From Centipeda artemidis DSM 19719 (GTDB lineage Bacteria > Bacillota > Negativicutes > Selenomonadales > Selenomonadaceae): a stretch of 53,319 nt of DNA. The stretch's first letter is position 1. Every line of letters begins with the position of its first letter. Below are positions 47,563 to 53,319 of the stretch, piece after piece. Made by a program: the position numbers and the translations under genes. Location: contig NZ_KE384552.1 of NCBI RefSeq assembly GCF_000426665.1, forward strand, positions 1-53,319, in the 5' to 3' direction. The notes below the pieces were generated by a model. The model saw nothing but the letters and a program-made list of their open reading frames with translations. It did no database searches and had not been told where the DNA came from.

Positions 47563-48938
47563 GTGCGCGCCCCCTTTGTGCGAAATTCGATGCGGTAGAC
47601 GGTCGCCCAGTCGGGCGGCTCGCTGCCGATCTCCATGCGTCCCGCGAGCAGGCGGACGCGTTCCTCGATGCCGTAGATACCCATGTGGTTCTCGCGGCGT
47701 GCGGCACGCATCCGCTCGCCCGTGATGCCGACGCCGTTGTCCTTGACCCACAGGGTGATGCGCTCCCCGACGTCCAGGCGGACGAGTGCGCGCGTCGCGC
47801 CTGCGTGGCGGATGATGTTCGTGAGACATTCCTGCACGATGCGGTAGACGGCAAGGCTCTCGACGTCGCTGAGCGTGCCCTCGATGCGACAGGAGAGTGT
47901 GATCTCGGGCGCATCGCCGCCGCGGTAGTCGTGGACGAGCTTTTCCAGCGCCGCCTCGATGCCGAGCTCGTCGAGCGCGGGCGGGCGCAGCTCCACGGCG
48001 AGACGGCGGAGTTTCGTCAGGGTATCGGCGGTCTCGTCGCGAATGGCGAGGAGCGCCTTTTGCATATTTTCATCCGCGGTCTCGTTGGCGAGCGCGCGCA
48101 GGGAGAACAGGAGCGCGGTCAGCGTCTGCCCGGTCTCGTCGTGCAGCTCCATCGCGATGCGCTTGCGCTCCTCCTCCTGCGCGGTGATGATGTGGCGGAT
48201 CAGGCGGGTGCGCTCGCGCGCGCCTTCTTTCAGGTGCTCCTCCATGCGGTTCATGGCGTTCGCGAGACGTCCGATCTCGTCCGACGAGGAGAGCGCGATG
48301 CTGCGCGGGGAGAAATGCCCCTTTGAGATGTGCTCGGCGCGCTCCATGAGGTGAAAGAGCGGGCGCGTGAGGATTTCGGACAGGCGGAAAATGAGCAGCG
48401 TCGCGAGCAGCAGGATGCCGAGCGTGATGCCGCTGAGCTTAAATAGGTTTGTTTTCAAGAGCCCCGCGAGTGCGTCCTCACTCACGCCGACACGCACCGT
48501 GCCGAGCGCGCCGCCCTCGATGGGCGTGCTGACGTCGCGGATGCGCCCGCGGTCGGTGCGAATCTCCATGACGTCGGGTTCTTCGCCCGCCGCCGGGTGC
48601 AGTTCGCGCAGGTGGAGCGGCATTCCCTTCGAGAACGTATGCGCCATGACGCGCCCCTGCTCGTCGAGGAGGAAGATATATGCGACGAAATCATTGTTGC
48701 GCTTCGTCGTGTGGATGAGTTCTTCGAGGGCAAAGAGATTGCCCGTTTGGATCGCCTCGCTGCTCAGCTCCGCCACCTCGACGGCAACGCTCGTACCGCG
48801 CCGCTCAAGCGATGCGCGCATGACGTCCGAGATCGTCGACCAAAAGAGCAGCCCCGTCAGGAGGGCAAAGAGGAGCACGATTGCCATCATGACGGCGGTC
48901 AGTTTCCCCGCAATGCGGAGTTTTGCAAACCAGCGCAT
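47559..48938 (-). CDS. Sensor histidine kinase, NarX/UhpB type (HisKA_3)
   Basis: 459 aa. Membrane helix near 10-32, periplasmic region to about 150, a second helix (LSGITLGILLLATLLIF), HAMP linker, then dimerisation box AMELHDETGQTLTALLFSLR with the phospho-His, and an ATPase domain with VRIVQE/NNIIRHA-like N box and WVKDNGVGI. Part of a three-component sensor: the binding protein gene ends at this ATG (1-nt overlap) and the regulator overlaps its stop. It likely reads the PhnD-like protein in the periplasm. Confidence 0.93.
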   Translation of the reverse strand: MRWFAKLRIAGKLTAVMMAIVLLFALLTGLLFWSTISDVMRASLERRGTSVAVEVAELSSEAIQTGNLFALEELIHTTKRNNDFVAYIFLLDEQGRVMAHTFSKGMPLHLRELHPAAGEEPDVMEIRTDRGRIRDVSTPIEGGALGTVRVGVSEDALAGLLKTNLFKLSGITLGILLLATLLIFRLSEILTRPLFHLMERAEHISKGHFSPRSIALSSSDEIGRLANAMNRMEEHLKEGARERTRLIRHIITAQEEERKRIAMELHDETGQTLTALLFSLRALANETADENMQKALLAIRDETADTLTKLRRLAVELRPPALDELGIEAALEKLVHDYRGGDAPEITLSCRIEGTLSDVESLAVYRIVQECLTNIIRHAGATRALVRLDVGERITLWVKDNGVGITGERMRAARRENHMGIYGIEERVRLLAGRMEIGSEPPDWATVYRIEFRTKGART

Positions 48939-49843
48939 CAGATCCCCTCTTCCGGTGAAAACTGCGGGTAAAGCTCGGGCTGCGGCGGAACGAACCGGTC
49001 GATGAGCAGATGCTGCATCGCTTCTTTTGCCTCGGCATCCTCATTCAGATGGAGCAAAATCTCCTGTACCGCATCCGCATCCCTCAGATCGCGTCGCGCG
49101 ACGACGGGGCCCATCCCGCTGCCGGGCAGCGCCTCAAGCAGGCGGATCTTATCGAGGATCGCAGGCGCATTCACGCGGTAATAGTCATAGGTGAGACTCG
49201 CGATGACGCCGCCGTCCACGAGCCCGTCCGCGACGGCGCGCAGCGAATCGTCGTGACTATAGGTAAAGTAGTACGAGCCGAAGAAATGCTCGGGATCTTC
49301 GCCCATTGTGCGCAGGCGCGCCCGCAGCTCGATGTAGCCGGAGTAACTGAGGGGATCGACATAGACGAACCGCCGCCCGCGCAGATCGCTCAGCGCCTGT
49401 GCGGGAGAGGTGCGCGGAACGATAATGTACGAAAAATAGCGGTTCGCCCCGTCCCGCTCCGGCATCGCGAGCAGGCGGACATCCTCCTTTTTCCCGTAGA
49501 CCATGTACGCCCCGCTCGACAGGAACGCAACGTCGGCGTCGCCGCGCGCGAGGAGTTGATTGATCTCCGCGTAGCTGCGGCGGTGCAGCAGGAGCACCGG
49601 GCGCCCGAGGAGCCGCCCGATGCTGCGCACCATCGCGTGCTGATATTCGTCCGTCGTTTGATGGTTCAGCACCGAGATCATCGCGATCCGCAGCGGCTGC
49701 TCGCGCAGCTCGATCTTATACCCCGGGATCGCCTCCACCCGGTCAAAATAGACCTGTATCCGCTCCTCCGAGAGCGTGTGAACGAGGACGGCGGCGAGTA
49801 CCGCCAGCACTGCCCCGACGAAGATATATTGCCGTACTCGCAT
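48938..49843 (-). CDS. PhnD-like periplasmic binding protein, probable sensor (HptA-like)
   Basis: 301 aa. N-terminal signal/anchor VRQYIFVGAVLAVLAAVLV, no lipobox. Phosphate/phosphonate-binding fold with RRSYAEINQLLARGDADVAF, LSSGAYMVYGK, YVDPLSYSGYIELRARL and VADGLVDGGVIASLTYDYY. First gene of the sensor operon. In staphylococcal HptARS a protein of this type senses extracellular phosphate/hexose phosphate together with a kinase and controls a UhpT transporter. The same gene set here supports that role. No ABC transporter genes are present. Confidence 0.85.
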   Translation of the reverse strand: MRVRQYIFVGAVLAVLAAVLVHTLSEERIQVYFDRVEAIPGYKIELREQPLRIAMISVLNHQTTDEYQHAMVRSIGRLLGRPVLLLHRRSYAEINQLLARGDADVAFLSSGAYMVYGKKEDVRLLAMPERDGANRYFSYIIVPRTSPAQALSDLRGRRFVYVDPLSYSGYIELRARLRTMGEDPEHFFGSYYFTYSHDDSLRAVADGLVDGGVIASLTYDYYRVNAPAILDKIRLLEALPGSGMGPVVARRDLRDADAVQEILLHLNEDAEAKEAMQHLLIDRFVPPQPELYPQFSPEEGI

Positions 49844-49874
49844 CGCGTCCCCTCCTTTGGCTTTTCCCTTGCCT

Positions 49875-50336
49875 TTACTTCTTGCGCGCCTTCCCGGTCA
49901 GTGTCTCGATGTGCAGGCAGAGCGCCGCCGTCCGGTGCAGATTCGCGGCGATGTAGCGACGCCCCGCCCGCATATAGTCCGCGCTGTATTTCACGAGGAG
50001 ATGTTCGAGCGCGGCTGTCTTTGCCGCCTCCTCCGTGATCTCCTCCATGCGCCCCGCCGCGATCACCGACCAATAAATCGTCGCGAACTGATCCGGCAGC
50101 ACCTGCGTATCCGTCACAGCGGTAAAGACCGCGCGGCTATGATGCGCCATGCAGTCCATCTTCGCGCCGCCCTCCGTCGTCCCATGGAAATAGATCGTGT
50201 CCCCGACCGCCGCATAGCTCATCGGCACGGCATACGGCGCGCCGTCCGCCGTCACGAGCGAGAGCACACCGTACTCTGCCCGCCGCAGCACCTCGCGCGC
50301 CTCCGCCTCCGTCAGCTCCCTGTCTTTTCGTCTCAT
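49875..50336 (-). CDS. Pyridoxamine-5'-phosphate-oxidase-family flavoprotein (Nim-like)
   Basis: 153 aa from ATG 50334-50336 (GAGAGGG upstream). RRAEYGVLSLVTADGAPYAV and PMSYAAVGDTIYFHGTTEGG then KMDCM are the split-barrel FMN-binding pattern of the NimA/PNPOx-like group. These reduce or bind small flavin substrates; some confer nitroimidazole tolerance, which cannot be claimed here. Not a true pyridoxine biosynthesis enzyme by length. 31 bp upstream of the sensor operon start. Confidence 0.88.
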   Translation of the reverse strand: MRRKDRELTEAEAREVLRRAEYGVLSLVTADGAPYAVPMSYAAVGDTIYFHGTTEGGAKMDCMAHHSRAVFTAVTDTQVLPDQFATIYWSVIAAGRMEEITEEAAKTAALEHLLVKYSADYMRAGRRYIAANLHRTAALCLHIETLTGKARKK

Positions 50337-50360
50337 TTTCGATTCCCTCTCATCGTGCAG

Positions 50361-50387
50361 AAAAACAGCCCGCCGCGACGGCAGGCT
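50361..50387 (-). terminator. Terminator after the 38-aa ORF
   Basis: AGCCTGCCG and CGGCGGGCT pair around 3 nt and are followed by GTTTTT on the minus strand, 19 bp past the small ORF stop. Confidence 0.65.
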
Positions 50388-50405
50388 ATACGAACCAATC
50401 ACCAT

Positions 50406-50522
50406 TCAACGTTGCAGAAATGCGGCATATTTGAGCCGGTAAGCCGCAAGCCGGACATCTCCAGGGATCACGCCCCCCACCTTCCTTCGCAGGAACGAAA
50501 TAGTGTCAAAATCCCACTCCAC
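50406..50522 (-). CDS. Small protein of 38 aa, unknown function
   Basis: GTG 50520-50522 six bases after AGAGAGGG. Peptide MEWDFDTISFLRRKVGGVIP and GDVRLAAYRLKYAAFLQR: an acidic amphipathic start and a basic helical end, no membrane segment. It has its own promoter-like pair (TTGCAA, 17 bp, TAAAAT at 50540-50568) and terminator, hence a full unit between the secreted protein gene and the PNPOx gene. No family recognised. Balanced composition suggests a real small protein. Confidence 0.5.
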   Translation of the reverse strand: MEWDFDTISFLRRKVGGVIPGDVRLAAYRLKYAAFLQR

Positions 50523-50585
50523 AGCATGCCCTCTCTCGATTTTATTTTACTGGATTGTTGCTCTTCTTGCAAGAATCAGCACAAT

Positions 50586-50631
50586 AAAACCTCCCGCTGC
50601 AGCTCTTTCTATTTTACAGCAAGAGGTTTTT
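50586..50631 (-). terminator. Terminator of the secreted protein gene
   Basis: AAAACCTCttGCTG and CAGCgggAGGTTTT pair with a long loop and TTTTAT exit on the minus strand. Confidence 0.7.
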
Positions 50632-50677
50632 TCATGGTCAATTATTTAGAACACCGTCCAATGGAACCCTTTCAGAA

Positions 50678-51343
50678 CTATTGGATTGTAATCGCGACGC
50701 CGTGCGGTTTCTCCGGATTCATCGCTTCCGGCAGTTCATCAATCGTAACGTTGAGATCCGTATCAGCCGCAACCTTTGCTTCAAAAACCGATCCCTCAGG
50801 AAACGATACATTTGCCCCCCTCATGAGTGCACCTCCGAGAATACTGACCACAGCGACGACAGCAACAGCACCGCCATCGTTGTGTCTCTTCCGCTCAGCA
50901 GTGTATTCAAGCGGAATCTCCACGCCATTGACAGCCTTTACACTATCCACAGTGAACTCTAGTTTTCCCGCACGGCCAAACATACCGGATCTCGTGACGC
51001 GCGTGACTTTCGCAAACACCTTCGCCCCGGCCGGTACAACAACCACGCCATTGACGATTAAATTCTCTGCTAACTTCAAGGGAACCATATCCCCTTTGCG
51101 AGCTCTTTTGGATGTCAGTTCACTGGTCAAAATAACGGATAAAACGGTATCCTTTGGAATATATGCGTGGTCTTTAGGGATTTTAGAAATGACAGGCTTG
51201 CCCCCATCCAAAGACGGCTTAAACGGCTCCCATGTACCTGTCTCATGAGTACGCTGCACAGGCTCAGCAGCAAAGGCAGGCACAGCAGTGGACAGAGTTG
51301 CGGCACATAGTCCAAGTGCCATTGTTTTCTTAAATTTTCTCAT
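50678..51343 (-). CDS. Secreted protein of unknown function
   Basis: 221 aa from ATG 51341-51343 (GGAAAGG upstream; a GTG just before is in frame). Signal peptide MRKFKKTMALGLCAATLSTA with cleavage after AFA. Mature part is strand-rich: LSVILTSELTSKRARKGDMV, VVVPAGAKVFAKVTRVTRSG, then a Gly/Ala stretch AVAVVAVVSILGGALMRG. The pattern of a gated SAF-like barrel with polar loops recalls periplasmic proteins that modulate envelope assembly, but no family is recognised. AT-rich palindromic promoter region upstream (51390-51410). Confidence 0.65.
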   Translation of the reverse strand: MRKFKKTMALGLCAATLSTAVPAFAAEPVQRTHETGTWEPFKPSLDGGKPVISKIPKDHAYIPKDTVLSVILTSELTSKRARKGDMVPLKLAENLIVNGVVVVPAGAKVFAKVTRVTRSGMFGRAGKLEFTVDSVKAVNGVEIPLEYTAERKRHNDGGAVAVVAVVSILGGALMRGANVSFPEGSVFEAKVAADTDLNVTIDELPEAMNPEKPHGVAITIQ

Positions 51344-51470
51344 CACGGTATCCTTTCCTGAACAAAATATCCAAATATTGAGCTAAATATATTATAATAT
51401 TATTTTCACTTTAGGTCAAGACGTTCTATATACAAAATCATCTGCCTACTTGATACGCTCTATCCCTTCC

Positions 51471-52094
51471 TTATCTCTTCCATAGCTCCCTATAAAATGC
51501 CGCCTTGCCCCGGAGGACGTCGCCACCGCGCGTGCCGTCCGCCGTCCACGGCGCGAACGCGGGGCTCTCGGGCGTGCCGAGATACTCGAGATCCCAACGC
51601 TCGCAGGTCGAGCGCGGTCCATAGGGCGCGTGTGCGTACACGCCGTCCTCATTATCCGCCGCCTCCCCGTGCGTCATGATGCGTTCCTTGTCGATCGTCA
51701 GCCAAAGCCCGCCCGCAAGCGCGGCAACCGTCTGTGCCGCCGCCTCGATCTGCGCGCCCGTCGGCGGCTCATCCCCGAGACGCGAGGTCGTTGCCCCATA
51801 GGCGCAGAGGAGCGCGATGCTCACGCTCCCGCTGTTGCGCATGTAGGTCGCGGCGCGCAGTGCATCGAGCGCACCGTCCCCCACGACATAGACGCCGCCG
51901 TCCACATCAATCTGCACATGATAGTCCGCAAAGAACTGCCCATAATGCCCCGCCGTCCAGTGCAGGTACAGCTTCGTCTCGCGATTATATCGTGCCGCCG
52001 CATCACGAAGCGCGACGCGGTATGCCGCGCCGAGCGACACGAGATCATATAGCGTCACACGCGTCATCGCCGCACGCGGGAGTACGCCGCTCAT
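51471..52094 (-). CDS. N-acetylmuramoyl-L-alanine amidase, phage endolysin type
   Basis: 207 aa, Amidase_2 (T7-lysozyme-like) domain. Zinc ligands expected in KLYLHWTAGHYGQ, and in the later ITHGEAAD-like block (MTHGEAADNEDGVYA); SVSIALLCAYGA and IEAAAQTVAALAG lie between, RWDLEYLGTPES near the end. No signal peptide, as usual for endolysins helped by a holin. The start overlaps the holin-like gene as ATGA (52091-52094). Cleaves the amide bond between muramic acid and the stem peptide. Confidence 0.85.
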   Translation of the reverse strand: MSGVLPRAAMTRVTLYDLVSLGAAYRVALRDAAARYNRETKLYLHWTAGHYGQFFADYHVQIDVDGGVYVVGDGALDALRAATYMRNSGSVSIALLCAYGATTSRLGDEPPTGAQIEAAAQTVAALAGGLWLTIDKERIMTHGEAADNEDGVYAHAPYGPRSTCERWDLEYLGTPESPAFAPWTADGTRGGDVLRGKAAFYRELWKR

Positions 52095-52420
52095 CGTTGC
52101 ATCTCCTGCTTGTTAATGCCCTGCGGCACTTGAATCATCCGTCCTGAATGCGGTGCAGATACGTCGCGCGTCCGGTCGTCTTTCTCGCACACAGTGTGCC
52201 GCACATCTGCCCCCGCATCATCTGAGAACACAGTATTTTTGTGCCGCATCTCCTGCGACACGCATTCCTCCCGCCCGGCAACCGTCCGCCCGAGAAACCC
52301 GATCAGCCCCGCGGCGATATTGCTCGTCAGCTCCGCGCTCCCGTAGAACACTGACAGAATCGCAAGCGCGACCAGCCCCGTCCCCACCATCCAATCCACA
52401 CGCGGCAATTTTTCATGCAT
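52091..52420 (-). CDS. Holin-like small membrane protein
   Basis: 109 aa. Charged start MHEKLPRVDW, a hydrophobic region MVGTGLVALAILSVFYGSAE followed by LTSNIAAGLIGFLGRTVAG, then a long polar tail. Two membrane segments directly before an endolysin gene, translationally coupled, are the usual holin/endolysin layout. The tail is longer than in small holins. No other phage genes are near, so this is an isolated lysis cassette (prophage remnant or domesticated). Confidence 0.6.
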   Translation of the reverse strand: MHEKLPRVDWMVGTGLVALAILSVFYGSAELTSNIAAGLIGFLGRTVAGREECVSQEMRHKNTVFSDDAGADVRHTVCEKDDRTRDVSAPHSGRMIQVPQGINKQEMQR

Positions 52421-52507
52421 ATGATTTGCTCCTTTCTTTTCCTACCGGCTCAGGTACATATACTGCCTATGTACCTGCATGAAGCGCGGAAAAGAAGAGG
52501 TGCGCAT

Positions 52508-52549
52508 AAAAAGAGGTTCTGTACGAAATAGGTACAGAACCTCTTTTTT
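52508..52549. terminator. Strong bidirectional terminator
   Basis: AAAAGAGGTTCTGTAC and GTACAGAACCTCTTTT form a perfect 16-bp stem with a 7-nt loop. It lies between the CRISPR trailer and the holin gene and would stop the array transcript coming from the right. Confidence 0.85.
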
Positions 52550-52638
52550 GAACGTATAAAAATTTGTCGTTGCAGGGACACATTACATGTACCGCGCCCT
52601 CCGCAACGAGAGACGCGCGTTGATACAACAGCTCCGAG

Positions 52639-53319
52639 GCATAAAAACCGTGAACAGTATTCGCCTGTGCAACATGACTTCTACGGAGGGCAGAGCATTC
52701 CTCACATGTTTCAATACCGCAAGCGGTATTCGCCCGTGCAACCACTCTTTGATTTCGATGAGGCGAACATCTCGTAGTTTCAATACCGCAAGCGGTACAT
52801 ATCCTCGCAAATGCTACGCAATATACCGCCCTCGTAGGGGCACGGCGTGCCGTGCCCTTGATCGATATACGGCGGCATAGCAAAGCGAACAACACCTAAC
52901 AACTAGCGTCTCTACGCCGATACATACCAACATAGAACGACAGAAACCGCTATCAAGGATTCCACGACGCCCGCCGTCTCCATGCATCGCACAAAACGAT
53001 AGGCGCGCATGGATCGCACGTGGGCACGGCACGCCGTGCCCCTACAGCGCGCGCGTAAATCAATGGTTTCCACCGGGCGCAAAACCGCAAGCGGTATTCG
53101 CCTGTGCAACGGGAGCGTAGAGGCGGGACTGCCAAATATTACGGGGTTTCAATACCGCAAGCGGTATTCACCTGTGCAACAGCGGTTTTGGATCCTTGTC
53201 CTTCGCCGAAACAGAGTTTCAATACCGCAAGCGGTATTCGCCTGTGCAACATCATGAGATTTGAGCGTCCTGCGGGGCGCTTTTGTTTCAATACCGCAAG
53301 CGGTATTCGCCTGTGTAAC
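52639..53319 (-). CRISPR. CRISPR array, trailer end, cut by the window edge
   Basis: Seven 35-bp repeats at 52639, 52708, 52777, 53076, 53146, 53216 and 53285, with spacers of 34-35 bp. Read on the minus strand the repeat is GTTGCACAGGCGAAT, a AATACCGC/GCGGTATT palindrome, and the end ATTGAAAC, a common 3' handle; so transcription is probably right to left. Repeats at 52639, 52777 and 53076 are decayed, which marks this side as the old trailer end. Leader and cas genes lie beyond the right edge. Between the third and fourth repeats a 264-bp stretch contains an inserted element. Confidence 0.92.
52834..53045. mobile_element. MITE-like element inserted in the CRISPR array
   Basis: 212 bp bounded by perfect 24-bp inverted repeats: the left end starts GTAGGGGCACGGCGTG (52834-52857), the right end finishes CACGCCGTGCCCCTAC (53022-53045). 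The interior has no ORF that could be a transposase. No clear target duplication is seen at the flanks. The flanking repeats (52777 and 53076) are the decayed ones. Confidence 0.8.

Noticed and set aside
52583-53257. Several 60-97 codon ORFs across the CRISPR region
   Set aside because: They are built from repeat, spacer and MITE sequence and carry repeated SGIRPCN-like peptides from the repeats; not genes.

Overview
The window looks like chromosome of a diderm Firmicute of the Negativicutes (Selenomonas / Centipeda / Mitsuokella type). Reasons: GC-rich coding DNA with long shadow ORFs, strong Firmicute ribosome sites (GGAGG), sigma-70-like promoters in AT-rich gaps, and at the same time an outer-membrane TonB-dependent receptor. 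The genus assignment is inference; no rRNA gene is present.

Layout. 1-660: remnant of an IS30 transposase and a small possible ABM-like ORF. 949-6099: iron(III)-type ABC importer on the minus strand (binding lipoprotein, ATPase, fused permease, second ATPase) with its promoter, followed by a tiny 24-codon gene. 6298-9087: bioA-bioD-bioY under a BirA-like operator. 9230-11691: soluble chemotaxis-type signalling protein, SemiSWEET transporter, DyP peroxidase. 11786-12375: second broken IS30 copy. 12443-15090: membrane protein, ChvE-like sugar-binding lipoprotein, repeat-containing secreted protein. 15233-25561: ten-gene sugar locus, all minus strand: deoC, ribokinase, FGGY kinase, then a separately promoted lacI-type regulator, SIS isomerase, RbsD/FucU mutarotase and a four-gene sugar ABC importer. 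25599-28652: OprC-like copper receptor, an unknown small protein and tRNA-Gly. 28770-33089: three paralogous small membrane proteins (the third frameshifted), a duplicated AGCS tail, a D-2-hydroxyacid dehydrogenase and an intact AGCS symporter. 33210-34251: paralogous pair of unknown proteins with matching terminators. 34410-38904: threonine aldolase, a par/Fst-like type I toxin-antitoxin locus, and an HlyD/ABC-2 exporter. 39149-41206: chimeric flavodoxin-esterase lipoprotein, a DUF4160/DUF2442 pair and a nested inverted repeat. 41204-44851: mnmG and mnmE with a second par/Fst-like locus between them. 45439-49843: organophosphate transporter with response regulator, histidine kinase and PhnD-like sensor protein. 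49875-52420: PNPOx-family protein, a 38-aa small protein, a secreted protein and a holin/endolysin-like pair. 52639-53319: trailer end of a CRISPR array split by a 212-bp element with 24-bp terminal inverted repeats.

The most interesting items are the two matching type I toxin-antitoxin loci, each placed directly behind the stop codon of an opposing gene. Others are the complete 24-codon transcription unit at 6158-6296, the MITE-like insertion in the CRISPR array, the in-frame chimera at 39149, and the deoC/kinase/SIS/RbsD sugar locus of unknown substrate.
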